In this document: piece after piece, positions 44,275 through 51,452 of the stretch
Layout of the letters: each line of letters opens with the position of its first letter
Position numbering within the stretch: position 1 is the stretch's first letter
NCBI RefSeq assembly: GCF_900094565.1
Contig: NZ_FMAF01000035.1
Coordinates: forward strand, 1-51,959
Reading direction: 5' to 3'
Source: Martinezella lusitana
GTDB taxonomy: Bacteria; Pseudomonadota; Alphaproteobacteria; Rhizobiales; Rhizobiaceae
Length of the DNA: 51,959 bases
Notes under the pieces: model-generated
Database searches by the model: none
The model's input: only the letters and a program-made list of their open reading frames with translations
Told to the model about the DNA's origin: nothing
Program-made: the position numbers and the translations under genes

Positions 44275-44901
44275 ATGGCCAAAATTCCGCTTCTCACCCC
44301 CGCTGATTGCGCTCTGGTCCTGGTTGATGAACAGGCAGGCCTTGCCTTTGCAGCCGGTTCAGCGGACCGGCAGCTTTTGCGCAGCAACGCCGTGGCCCTG
44401 GCGCGAACGGCAACAGCCTTTTCGATACCCGTCGTCGTCAGCACGTCTGCATCCAAGGTCTACAGCGGGCCGCTCATGCCGCCTCTGCGGGCCGTATTAG
44501 CCGATATAACCCCAATTGAGCGACGCAATATGAATCTTTGGGAAGACGAAGCGGCCAAGGCGGCAATCGTCGCCACAGGCCGCGAGACGCTTGTCTTCGC
44601 AGGGCTGCTGACCGAGGCCTGTGTCAGCTTTCCCGTGCTGTCGGCGCTCGCCGATGGCTATAAGGTTTACGTCGTCGCCGACGCATGCGGCGGCCTGACG
44701 TCGGCCAGCCACGATGCAGCGCTTCGACGATTGGAGCAGGCAGGCGCGATCATAACTTCGTGGCTGCAGTTTCTGCTTGAGATGCAGCGGGACTGGACAA
44801 GGCACGACACGTACGAGGCCGCACGAAGCATCGTTGTTGACCACGGCGGCGGTTATGGCATTGGACTCGACTATGCCCGTGACATGGTGAAACCCGCCTG
44901 A
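44275..44901 (+). CDS. Isochorismatase-family (YcaC-like) hydrolase, second copy
   Basis: A 208-residue cysteine hydrolase, paralogue of 39093-39749. Asp 18 in 'ALVLVDEQAGLAF' and Cys 116 in 'FAGLLTEACVSFPVLSALAD' are the catalytic pair; 'YKVYVVADACGGLTSASHDA' follows. It shares with the paralogue the 'MNLWEDE' segment and the tail 'LQFLLEMQRDWTRHDTYEAA' and 'GGGYGIGLDYARDMV', but the two have diverged widely, so this is not a recent duplication. The ATG at 44275 has GGAG 7 bp upstream; the frame to 44245 is not used. It is monocistronic as far as can be seen. Confidence 0.9.
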   Translation: MAKIPLLTPADCALVLVDEQAGLAFAAGSADRQLLRSNAVALARTATAFSIPVVVSTSASKVYSGPLMPPLRAVLADITPIERRNMNLWEDEAAKAAIVATGRETLVFAGLLTEACVSFPVLSALADGYKVYVVADACGGLTSASHDAALRRLEQAGAIITSWLQFLLEMQRDWTRHDTYEAARSIVVDHGGGYGIGLDYARDMVKPA

Positions 44902-45221
44902 GGAGCCCATGATGACTTTCGATTCCAATCCGACAGCATGACAGATCGTTCCAGCTCGTAGCTTCGACCAGTCGGAGAGATCTTCAGAGCATCTAGCCGT
45001 GCCTTGACCGACGCACATTGTGGAGTTCAGCGCAAAATCCACCAAGTTTGCCATTTTGGTCGTGACCCTGCGACTGTCATGAAAAGTAAAGTCTTTCATT
45101 GCCTTGTCTCGAGCGTGGCCCAGTCAGCGCCAAGCAGAAGAACGAGTTGGTTCACTGCGGAACTCTATAACGGCTGCATATTGTGATTGTACGAAAACCT
45201 TTGGGCCTCCCCGTTCGTCGC
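44902..45221. other. Non-coding or decayed region
   Basis: About 320 bp after the isochorismatase-like gene. No recognisable protein motif on either strand. It leads into the coupling-protein relic and may hold further decayed DNA of the same element. Likewise 45445-45597 has an open frame (M-T-S-A-P-P-D-T-V-F-V) that I do not recognise. Confidence 0.35.
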
Positions 45222-45444
45222 AGATGTCGGCATCATCGCGCATAGGCCAGAAGCAGCTCACGCGTCGGCCACTGATCCTTCCGCATGAGGTTCTGCGCAT
45301 GCGCGGCGACGAACAAATCGTGTTCACGGCCGGCGACCCGCCGCTCAGGTGCGGGCTATCTGGTTCCGACGCAAAGATATGAACGCATCTGTCGGCGAGA
45401 GCCGATTTTATAGGAACGTCGAACGCATGAAACGACGTGAGTGA
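45222..45444 (+). pseudogene. VirD4/TraG conjugative coupling protein, C-terminal relic
   Basis: One plus frame encodes 'RRPLILPHEVLRMRGDEQIV' then 'FTAGDPPLRCG', the conserved end of VirD4/TraG-type coupling proteins, which bring the relaxosome to a type IV secretion channel. Just after L-R-C-G (45355) the frame shifts, and the adjacent frame continues correctly as 'RAIWFRRKDMNASVGESRFY' and 'RNVERMKRRE', ending at the TGA 45442-45444. The Walker A and B parts (over 500 residues) are missing, so this is a relic. It is the clearest sign that the 45-47 kb stretch derives from a conjugative plasmid or integrative element. Confidence 0.75.
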
Positions 45445-45597
45445 CGATGACTAGCGCCCCACCAGATACCGTCTTCGTCACCACCAGCGGCAAGTCAGCG
45501 TCGGCGGCAACGTGCGATCACGAAAATGAATCCGTGCGCATCGAACGATTCAAAACTCTGATTGGACGCCGGAATCCGAACGCGCGATTCTGCGTAG

Positions 45598-45909
45598 ATG
45601 ATCGTTCAACCCTATCACCTTTATATCGAGCGTATCGAGCCGGAGAAGAATATGGCACGGTTCTATGCGCTTGCCGTCCAGCCGACACTCTTTGGAGAAG
45701 TGTCGCTGGTGCGCAGTTGGGGGAGGATCGGGACACACGGCCAGCAGAAGGTGCACGTCTTCAATGAAGAGAAGCATGCTGTTGAGCTGTTCCTCGAGCT
45801 TCTCCGCAAAAAACGAAATCGAGGCTACAAACCAAAACCAGCTGTGGAAATCCGGACTATCCGGCATTCGTCCTCGCAGCGCGTCAATGATAAACTCATC
45901 GCAAGCTGA
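45598..45909 (+). CDS. WGR domain protein
   Basis: A 103-residue protein that is almost entirely one WGR domain (about 5-85): 'HLYIERIEPEKNMARFYALA', 'LFGEVSLVRSWGRIGTHGQQ' with the name-giving W-G-R, and 'AVELFLELLRKKRNRGYKP'. WGR domains bind nucleic acids and are known from PARP and bacterial MolR-like proteins; stand-alone copies are common on rhizobial plasmids and islands next to conjugation genes, function unknown. The ATG at 45598 is used because family members start about 18 residues before M-A-R-F-Y. No strong ribosome binding site is visible. It appears intact although its neighbours are broken. Confidence 0.85.
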   Translation: MIVQPYHLYIERIEPEKNMARFYALAVQPTLFGEVSLVRSWGRIGTHGQQKVHVFNEEKHAVELFLELLRKKRNRGYKPKPAVEIRTIRHSSSQRVNDKLIAS

Positions 45910-45913
45910 CAGG

Positions 45914-46088
45914 GATTCCGTCGCGGCCGACAACAGCCTGACGAAGGTCCAGGCCAAAGGCATCGTCGAAGCCGTGTTCAAGGCAATTGCAGAAGCTGCC
46001 GGCTCCGACGCTGAGACCTCCATCCCGGGCTTCGAAGAAGCTGATATTTGCGCCTGCGGAGGCGCTCAAGGATGCACTGAACAAATGA
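45914..46088 (+). pseudogene. HU-family DNA-binding protein with internal deletion
   Basis: 'DSVAADNSLTKVQAKGIVEA' and 'VFKAIAEAAGSDAETSIPGF' match the N-terminal helices and first strand of HU. The next bases, in another frame, give 'KKLIFAPAEALKDALNK' and a TGA at 46086-46088, the normal HU C-terminus. The about 27 residues between, which form the DNA-binding arm (usually G-K-F ... R-N-P-A-T-G), are deleted with a change of frame at about 46032. The start codon is also missing. The gene cannot give a working HU. A terminator-like hairpin follows at 46101. Confidence 0.75.
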
Positions 46089-46100
46089 TCCCCAAAAGGG

Positions 46101-46125
46101 AAGGCTCGCCTTTCGGCGGGGCCTT
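46101..46125 (+). terminator. Hairpin terminator of the HU remnant
   Basis: AAGGC-T-CGCC, loop TTTC, GGCG-G-G-GCCTT: a nine-base-pair stem with one bulge, 12 bp after the HU stop. It is a typical intrinsic terminator stem, but the T-run is short (TTCG). On the minus strand it would equally follow the DUF736/Fic relics. Confidence 0.55.
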
Positions 46126-46133
46126 CGATGCAA

Positions 46134-46232
46134 TCAGTCCCCGATCGGCCAGGACCAGATGAGCGAGAAGCCTTCCTCGCCTTCGCCCTCGATCAGGGTT
46201 GCATGGATCGGGGCGGCGAAGCTTGGCTCGAG
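46134..46232 (-). pseudogene. DUF736 family protein, C-terminal relic
   Basis: Minus-strand reading from 46232: 'LEPSFAAPIHATLIEGEGEE' then 'GFSLIWSWPIGD' and TGA at 46136-46134. This is the conserved C-terminus of DUF736 proteins (D-P-S-F-x-A-P-I-x-A-x-L ... G-x-S-L-I-W-S), small proteins of about 105 residues that are typical cargo of conjugative elements in Rhizobiales. About 32 residues remain. They are fused directly, out of frame, to the 5' part of a Fic gene at about 46229. Confidence 0.75.
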
Positions 46233-46582
46233 TGAGCGAGCAGATGGAGTTGGGGGATGTGATTTTCGTTAAGCGGGATCGCGTCGAAGGAGGAGAGGAT
46301 CGTTTCCATCACCTCGGCATAGCCTGCGACCTCCCGTTCGTCTCGGCTGGTGAACGAGCCGAGACGGAGGTTCGAGAGCAGTCGTTCGACGTCGCGGTCC
46401 CTTAATTTCGCGCCCTCAATACGGGTCGACGATCCAATGCTTTCGCTCGTCGCGACTCGAGACAGCCGTGTGGCAACTTGACGAGAGAACGTGCGAGCGT
46501 CGAGGCCGGCGCGGGAGTGTTCTCTAGTACTTCGTCGGTCATGGAGCGAGGCACTCGTCGCATATCCCGCAACCATCGTCAT
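46193..46582 (-). pseudogene. Fic family protein, N-terminal relic
   Basis: The segment from about 46470 to 46229 encodes 'RVATSESIGSSTRIEGAKLR', 'DRDVERLLSNLRLGSFTSRD' and 'EREVAGYAEVMETILSSFDA', then 'ENHIPQLHLLAHS'. It aligns residue by residue with positions about 45-129 of the intact Fic protein at 948-2021, at roughly three quarters identity, including the inhibitory S-T-R-I-E-G motif; only two residues are deleted (R-D in L-H-R-D-L-L-A-H-S). The catalytic half is gone, replaced by the DUF736 tail read out of frame (SQASPPRSMQP, stop at 46193). The first 38 residues of the open frame show no Fic similarity. Confidence 0.8.
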
Positions 46583-46715
46583 CCATGCTGGATAACGATC
46601 GGGCTTTATGACAGCAAAGGCACGTAACCCTATCCGGTCCGGGCGTGTCTTCGCGCACAGGCGGCAGTATCTCGACTGAGCTTTCGGACAGCATATTGGG
46701 CACCATTCGATCCAT
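46539..46715 (-). CDS. Small cysteine-rich (zinc-ribbon-like) protein
   Basis: A 58-residue open frame: M-D-R-M-V-P-N-M-L-S-E-S-S-V then 'PPVREDTPGPDRVTCLCCHK' and 'ARSLSSMDDDGCGICDECLA' P, ending at TGA. Two C-x-x-C-type pairs (C-L-C-C-H and C-G-I-C-D-E-C) about 16 residues apart suggest a zinc site. The acidic D-D-D-G-C-G-I-C-D-E-C-L-A-P end looks conserved rather than random. I do not know its function. It overlaps the 5' end of the Fic relic on the same strand in another frame; an ATG at 46778 would lengthen it. No clear ribosome binding site. Confidence 0.5.
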   Translation of the reverse strand: MDRMVPNMLSESSVEILPPVREDTPGPDRVTCLCCHKARSLSSMDDDGCGICDECLAP

Positions 46716-46792
46716 TGCAGAATTGCCTGTAGAACTAGTTAAAAGATAAGAAGCCTCAAATCCTGCACAAGGCCGCAAGCTGCAGGCACGTC

Positions 46793-46969
46793 CACGATGC
46801 CGGCAGCCAGGCGATCATCGACGTCGGCGGGTTTCTCAGAATTGGCGCCAATCCGGTTGCGGTTCCGTTGACGGACCTTGACTTCATGGGTGATGAGGAT
46901 TGCGAGGTCCATGCGGTCACGACCTCGACCAAGGACCAGCTTAAGGACATGCCTGAGCATCGCTGTTAA
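46793..46969 (+). pseudogene. PRC-barrel domain protein, C-terminal relic
   Basis: Plus-frame reading: 'HDAGSQAIIDVGGFLRIGAN' then 'PVAVPLTDLDFM' and 'VHAVTTSTKDQLKDMPEHRC', TAA at 46967-46969. This matches the end of periplasmic or cytoplasmic PRC-barrel proteins (V-G-G-F-L-G-I-G-x-x-x-V-A-V-P-x-x-x-L ... T-K-x-Q-L-K-x-M-P-E). The first half of the domain and any start codon are missing. It lies between the Fic relic and the truncated transporter. The 125 bp after it (46970-47094) show nothing recognisable. Confidence 0.65.
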
Positions 46970-47094
46970 AAAATGGACACGGGATGGAGCCGTGGCCAAC
47001 TGGGCGTGGACTAAGTCCATTACCCACACATGGTTGGAATGGGTTGCTTCCGAGCCTTGACTCGACTTTCTGTGACGCCGACTGCGTGGCGAAC

Positions 47095-48372
47095 TTAATC
47101 GCGCCCTTCGCTATCAAGCTGATCAAGCACCATGAGCAACGAAGCGACGCGATTGATCGAGGAAAGGCAGTCCGCCAAACTCGCATAGTTGTCGACCAGC
47201 CAATTGAGCGCCGCCTGGACAATAACGAACGCTGCGGTCACCTGGGCGACCTCACCCAGTGACATCGTCCCAACCAAATACTTCGGAGCGCATAGGACCC
47301 AGCCGATGACCGGGGCGAGCAATACGTTTCCCTGAGATACGAGGGTCGTACGCATCAGCTGGGCGCACAGCTCACGCCAACGATTTATTACGTCATCTAG
47401 CGCTAGACTGAGCGAGTGCTGCTGTTGAATCTCTCCTTGCGACCTCGCCGCCGCCGTGTCGCGTTCACGCAAATTCGAACCAATCGAACGAAACTGCGCC
47501 TCGGCAGCGTTCTTGCCGGCAATAATTTTCACCATACGACGACCGATGATGGTCATGGCGAGAGTCATAAGCGCCGAATAGGTCGCAACTGCGATGACCA
47601 AATATTTGGGCACCGTCAATTCATGTCCGACGACGCCGATGACGAGGTCGCCACCGACATTCCAAAGTATGCCGATAAAGATTCCCGCACTGAGTACCGC
47701 CTTCAGCAGGCCTACTGCCATGCTGACTGGGGCATCAGTTGCAACGCGGGCATCTTCCGCAATCCGATATTCAGCGTTCTGATCCTCGCCGACGGCAAAT
47801 GGAAGTTTTCGGAACAGGTCATTGGCGAGCCAACGATCAATCAAATGCTGTGTCAGCCATGCACGCCATCGTCGCTGCGTCGTCATCTGCGACCATACAC
47901 CAAGAACGGCAACAAGAATGCTTGCACCGGCAAGCGGCAAGAAAAGCAGTGCCTGGGCTCTCAGGACGGCGCTGTCACGACGCCCAAAAGCGTCAAAAAA
48001 ATCGCGCCCCCAATAGTTCAGGCGATATTGGATCAGCAATTGCAGCAACACGCTTGCTAAGAGAGCCGCAGTCGGCAACCATGCCGTTAAGGCCTTTGGG
48101 CCTCGCCAGAAGCCCGACGCACTCCGCCAGAAGCGGCTGACCAACGCGCGTCGGCGATCCACCGGAAAACCTGCTGTTGGGGCCGTCTCTCGGACCGACG
48201 CTTCGACATTTCTTGGTGGAGGCGGGTTGTGCTTTTGCAACGCAGAGGCTCCCTGGTGGTATGTAGCCGCTTCTGCAACAGTGGGGATGCATCCAGCCTG
48301 ATCTTCTCTTGCCCGTGAGCTGACACTCCGACAATTCGTGGCACGACTTGCAAACGGCGCGTAACCGGACAA
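47095..48372 (-). pseudogene. SbmA/BacA- or YddA-like ABC transporter, membrane half only
   Basis: An open frame of 425 residues. From about 70 on it is the membrane domain of the SbmA/BacA/YddA group: 'FWRGPKALTAWLPTAALLAS', 'YRLNYWGRDFFDAFGRRDSA', 'RRWRAWLTQHLIDRWLANDL', 'EDQNAEYRIAEDARVATDAP', and the last helix 'LNWLVDNYASLADCLSSINR'. In YddA-type proteins an ATPase domain of about 200 residues follows; here the protein stops at '...VLDQLDSEGRD', and no ATPase sequence is seen in any frame before 46970. It is either a 3'-truncated pseudogene or, less likely, an ATPase-free SbmA-type protein. The first 60 residues look non-coding and the true start is unclear. It starts 9 bp after the DUF3309 gene and is likely co-transcribed with it. 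Confidence 0.7.
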
Positions 48373-48381
48373 ATCGCTGCT

Positions 48382-48543
48382 TTAGAAGCGTCCCATGTGT
48401 CCACCAAACAACAAAATAACCAGGACGACGATAAGCAGAAGACCGACACCGCCCAATCCCCTTCCGCCATATCTACTATAGCCATAGTATCCGCCGCCGC
48501 CGAACAGCAAAAAGAGGATCAGGACTATCAATAGTAGAGACAT
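48382..48543 (-). CDS. DUF3309 family small membrane protein
   Basis: A 53-residue protein: hydrophobic helix 'MSLLLIVLILFLLFGGGGYY', a glycine/tyrosine turn (G-Y-S-R-Y-G-G-R-G-L-G), and a second helix 'GGVGLLLIVVLVILLFGG', ending H-M-G-R-F. This two-helix pattern with a G-Y-S-R/G-rich middle defines DUF3309, a family of unknown function often found among stress genes. The ATG at 48543 has GAGGAGG 6 bp upstream; the frame to 48576 is not needed. An FNR/FixK-type box lies 152 bp upstream, at 48695. Confidence 0.8.
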   Translation of the reverse strand: MSLLLIVLILFLLFGGGGYYGYSRYGGRGLGGVGLLLIVVLVILLFGGHMGRF

Positions 48544-48694
48544 GGGTCGCCTCCTCGGGCTCGCCTCGCGCTTCATTGGAATGCGGCTTTTGTCGATCGC
48601 CCAGATATTGCAAATCTGCGATCGAGCAGAGCACGCCGATACAAACGCCTATTGAACTAGCGAACCAAACCTAACAGCATTGCAGAGAACTACA

Positions 48695-48708
48695 TTGATC
48701 CGCGTCAA
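48695..48708 (-). promoter_or_regulatory. FNR/FixK-type box TTGATCCGCGTCAA
   Basis: Matches the anaerobox pattern TTGA-N6-TCAA, one of the best-known oxygen-control sites in rhizobia. It lies in the 317-bp gap between DUF3309 (start 48543) and the end of the BON gene. If it activates from about -41, transcription would begin near 48660, ahead of DUF3309. Apart from this box and the hairpin at 48840, the gap holds nothing recognisable. Confidence 0.6.
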
Positions 48709-48839
48709 AATTGGCGGACGGAACCTCATCCGCAACGAGCAGCAATGGGCCGTTAAGATCGGTGGTAGACCAGGACGGCCCGGATCGGTGGCGCAGCTCG
48801 TATCTGGTGTCTGTGCAGGCCCGCGGACTTGAATCGAAG

Positions 48840-48872
48840 ATTTGGTGCGACACGTTTGACGTCGCACCAAAT
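48840..48872 (-). terminator. Strong hairpin after the BON gene
   Basis: Perfect 12-bp arms, ATTTGGTGCGAC (48840-48851) and GTCGCACCAAAT (48861-48872), with a 9-nt loop, 21 bp beyond the BON stop on the minus strand. The stem is very stable and well placed to end the BON transcript and insulate the DUF3309 promoter, although the T-run after it is short. Confidence 0.65.
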
Positions 48873-48893
48873 CCCTTTCTTCGTCGAATGAGA

Positions 48894-49541
48894 TCACCCG
48901 ACCGCGATTTGATCAATCACGTTCTTGATCCCCGGAACGGACCAGGCCGCACGGTCCGCCGCTGTCCGTTCCGACCAGGTATGAACCTTACCCTTGAGAG
49001 TGACGCTGCCGCCGGAAACTTCAACGCTGATGCGTTGGGATTCGAGTCCCGCGTCCCGTTTGAATGCGTCCTCGATCCGCTTCTTCACATCATTGGCACT
49101 GACGCGTGGGGTGATCTCGACCATGTTGGATAGACCAACCACCCCAGCAAGGTCGCGAACGGTATCAGCCGCAGCGTTCTTCTGATACTGCCATTCGACT
49201 TTACCTGTGAGCGTGACCCAGCCTTTTTGGACCTTGACCTGGACAGCGCCCTTCGGAACGGACACATTCCAGTCGAGCATTTTCACGGCCCGGCTGGCGA
49301 TGTCTTCGTCTTCCGTTTCATAAGTGCCGAACACCCTGATTTCGATCTCCTCGGCAATGCCGCGAACGCCCTTCACTCGCTTCACGACCCGTTCGGCGGT
49401 TTCCTTTTGGGAATACGAGCTGACATGGCCAGTGAGGGTTGCGATGCCATTGTCGACAGCGACGCCGATGCTCGCAGCGTCGATGCTCGGTTCGAATTCA
49501 AGTTCATCGAGAATGTTTTGTCTCAGGGTGATATCGTCCAT
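48894..49541 (-). CDS. Triple BON-domain protein
   Basis: A 215-residue soluble protein made of three BON domains: about 3-70 ('LRQNILDELEFEPSIDAASI', G-I-A-T-L-T-G-H-V), about 78-145 ('VQVKVQKGWVTLTGKVEWQY') and about 150-213 ('ISVEVSGGSVTLKGKVHTWS', ending 'AAWSVPGIKNVIDQIAVG'). BON domains bind phospholipid or other hydrophobic surfaces and occur in osmotic-shock proteins such as OsmY. There is no signal peptide, so it is likely cytoplasmic, unlike OsmY. It starts 57 bp after the small secreted protein gene and is probably in its operon, below the FNR-type box at 49963. Confidence 0.9.
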   Translation of the reverse strand: MDDITLRQNILDELEFEPSIDAASIGVAVDNGIATLTGHVSSYSQKETAERVVKRVKGVRGIAEEIEIRVFGTYETEDEDIASRAVKMLDWNVSVPKGAVQVKVQKGWVTLTGKVEWQYQKNAAADTVRDLAGVVGLSNMVEITPRVSANDVKKRIEDAFKRDAGLESQRISVEVSGGSVTLKGKVHTWSERTAADRAAWSVPGIKNVIDQIAVG

Positions 49542-49598
49542 GACTTGCTCCTTTCAGCTCTTCTGGACTTGTAAGCAATCGACGAACGGCGCACCCGT

Positions 49599-49841
49599 TT
49601 AAACCGGAAGCACGACGCCGTCGTTTGCGGATTTCGCGCGCAGTCGGGCTTTCTGCTGGAGCAAAGCCCCACGCAAGGCATCTAGCCGTGCACGCGATTG
49701 CTGAATTCGGATTCGCTCTGCGGAGATAACGGCCAGGTGTGTAATTCGCGGGCCCTTGGTAACCGCATCGCTGCCATTATTGCCGGTCATCAGGCCGACG
49801 AGGCCCATAGAAGAGACCGCAATTGCCGTTAATATCTTCAT
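49599..49841 (-). CDS. Small exported protein of unknown function
   Basis: An 80-residue protein with a signal-like start (M-K-I-L-T-A-I-A-V-S-S-M-G-L-V-G-L-M), no lipobox cysteine, then a basic helical segment ('RIRIQQSRARLDALRGALLQ' and Q-K-A-R-L-R-A-K) that could form a coiled coil or bind acidic surfaces. No family recognised. GGAGAG lies 5-6 bp before the ATG, a good ribosome binding site. First gene after the FNR-type box at 49963-49976, with the BON gene next. Confidence 0.6.
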   Translation of the reverse strand: MKILTAIAVSSMGLVGLMTGNNGSDAVTKGPRITHLAVISAERIRIQQSRARLDALRGALLQQKARLRAKSANDGVVLPV

Positions 49842-49962
49842 CTTTACTCTCCATCAGAAATAAAGAAAGGGCGTTCGGAAAGACACCAAGCACCCCGCGG
49901 AAACCTAAGTGCTCTTCAGATTGATTTTTGCAAATAGTAAGCAAAATCAGAGTACTATGACG

Positions 49963-49976
49963 TTGATTTGAATCAA
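49963..49976 (-). promoter_or_regulatory. FNR/FixK-type box TTGATTTGAATCAA
   Basis: A perfect TTGAT-N4-ATCAA palindrome, the consensus half sites of FNR/FixK regulators, 122 bp upstream of the small exported protein gene. With a -41 arrangement transcription would begin near 49928. The surrounding 49842-50134 has no coding frame of interest. Confidence 0.65.
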
Positions 49977-50134
49977 ATTATTGCTCTTCCAATACGGATT
50001 TCCTGACTTGTTCTTGCCGGGAAACTGCATGAAGTGCAGGCTGGCTGCGGCACCGGCGCCAACGGCTCGGTCGCCGGCCATCAGCGCAACAGAAGCACTT
50101 GCCCAGTGGTTCACTCCTGGTGCCAAATCAATCG

Positions 50135-50254
50135 CTATGCCCGTCGTTGACCGGTGAACCGCAAGAGCATCACGAACAGACTGATAAAATTGAGATCGAG
50201 CGTGAGGGCTCCCATCAGCGCCTTTTTTGATACCGCTTCATCCGGGTCGCTTTC
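50135..50254 (-). pseudogene. Bax inhibitor-1/YccA family protein, C-terminal relic
   Basis: The last 39 residues of a minus-strand frame, 'SKKALMGALTLDLNFISLFV' then 'MLLRFTGQRR' A and TAG at 50137-50135, match the end of BI-1/YccA membrane proteins (K-K-A-x-x-G-A-L-x-L-Y-L-D-F-I-N-L-F-x-x-L-L-R-x-x-G-x-R-R). The about 200 residues with the other helices are missing; upstream DNA in frame is not membrane-like. It lies directly downstream of the Hsp20 gene on the same strand. Confidence 0.7.
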
Positions 50255-50334
50255 CGCATACGCAGAACATGCTGAAACCGACATACCAATGGTGCGCCAC
50301 AACGGATGGCGCACCGAAGGCGACTCGCGGGACA

Positions 50335-50859
50335 TCAGGCCGTCTTGACGGTAATCTTCTTTTCCGCCTTCTTTGCTTCGGCGGTCTTTGGCAATTTGAC
50401 CGTCAGCACGCCCTTGGCGAACTGGGCGTCGATCTTGTCGGCATCGACGCCCTCAGGAAGTTGGAAACTGCGCTGGAAGGATCCGTAGCGGCGTTCGGAC
50501 AGATAGTAATCCTTCCGCTTGTCTTCCTTTTCCTCGCTCTTCTCTCCCGTGATCGTCAATGTGTGATTGGAAAGTTTGACCTCGACGTTTTTTTCATCAA
50601 GGCCGGGAAGCTCCGCCGTGATCTCGTAGCCGCCATCTTTCTCGACGAGATCGATGGCTGGAGCGATCTGCCATTCGGCGCGGGAGATACGGGGCACTTC
50701 GAAATCGAGCATTTTCGACGGCAGACGCCAATCGAACGGACGGAAGCCGTCGAACACGCGGTCGATTTCTCGACGCAGGGTCTCAAACGGTGCCCATTGT
50801 TCAGCTTTTGCGGGCACAGAGGATTTCTGGATAGGCAGTTTTGTAACGGCGTCAGCCAT
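50335..50859 (-). CDS. Hsp20 family small heat-shock protein
   Basis: A 174-residue chaperone that holds unfolded proteins without ATP. N-terminal arm 'PFETLRREIDRVFDGFRPFD', then the alpha-crystallin domain (about 60-160): 'APAIDLVEKDGGYEITAELP', G-L-D-E-K-N-V-E-V-K-L-S-N-H-T-L-T-I-T-G-E-K, and the late 'QFAKGVLTVKLPKT' with the G-V-L strand. The tail lacks a clear I-x-I/V motif other than 'KKITVKTA'. The ATG at 50859 has AGGAGA about 6-7 bp upstream. An FNR-type box lies 240 bp upstream, at 51099. No ROSE-type RNA thermometer was evident in the leader, though one was not ruled out. Confidence 0.93.
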   Translation of the reverse strand: MADAVTKLPIQKSSVPAKAEQWAPFETLRREIDRVFDGFRPFDWRLPSKMLDFEVPRISRAEWQIAPAIDLVEKDGGYEITAELPGLDEKNVEVKLSNHTLTITGEKSEEKEDKRKDYYLSERRYGSFQRSFQLPEGVDADKIDAQFAKGVLTVKLPKTAEAKKAEKKITVKTA

Positions 50860-51239
50860 GGCTCATCTCCTGGAGTTGGACAAATCCCTACAGGCGCCAC
50901 CGATCCTTGCACTTCCGCCTTAAGTTCTCCCGAAGGCGCAAAAGCAAAAGGACGGCAGATCCTGCCTGCCGAATGTCACTGCCAATACAGGTTCATGACT
51001 CTGTCGATGCGTCAGGGGCGCTTCATCTTGCGTCGCGTCACCTAATCTGGCTCGATCCCGCAGGAATTTTAGAGAACGCTCTTCTAAGCAGTCCTTCATT
51101 GACGTGGATCAAAACGCGTGACCATGGTTCGTTTCTGCACGGAGGCCGAACAGTCTCATTGTTGCCGCGACCACATGAGGGATCGGTTTACTTTGAGGAA
51201 GATCAGGGAACCGAAGACGAATGATGGGAGCGATACCCA
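50860..51239. other. Intergenic region upstream of hsp20
   Basis: 380 bp between chaB and hsp20, both on the minus strand. No convincing gene. It contains the FNR-type box at 51099-51112 and the hsp20 promoter. Confidence 0.45.
51099..51112 (-). promoter_or_regulatory. FNR/FixK-type box TTGACGTGGATCAA
   Basis: TTGA-N6-TCAA pattern (TTGAC/ATCAA half sites), 240 bp upstream of hsp20 and the third such site within 2.4 kb. The upstream distance is long, so the leader would be about 200 nt if it activates from -41. Confidence 0.5.
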
Positions 51240-51452
51240 TCAGGCCCGGGGGATCCACTCGTCCCGCTGTTTGACGTAAAGCCGTTTGACGGCTGCCCAA
51301 GCAACACGGTGTGCAATCTGTTCCCGCACCCTGCCGCGGTCGGCATATTCCTCCCATGCATTGTTGAACGCTGCCCGATAAATTTCCTGAGCATGGATCG
51401 GCAGATGATCGCCAACGGAAGGAGGCAATTCTCCTATCGAATTGTAAGGCAT
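51240..51452 (-). CDS. chaB: ChaB family protein
   Basis: A 70-residue soluble protein matching ChaB: 'MPYNSIGELPPSVGDHLPIH', 'AQEIYRAAFNNAWEEYADRG', then 'AHRVAWAAVKRLYVKQRDEW'. ChaB is annotated as a cation-transport regulator from its link to the ChaA antiporter in E. coli, although the mechanism is not settled. The ATG at 51452 has AAGGAG 10 bp upstream; ATG 51461 is too close to that site. No ChaA gene is adjacent; the CPA1 antiporter at 42228-43811 is 7 kb away and any link is speculative. Confidence 0.9.
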   Translation of the reverse strand: MPYNSIGELPPSVGDHLPIHAQEIYRAAFNNAWEEYADRGRVREQIAHRVAWAAVKRLYVKQRDEWIPRA

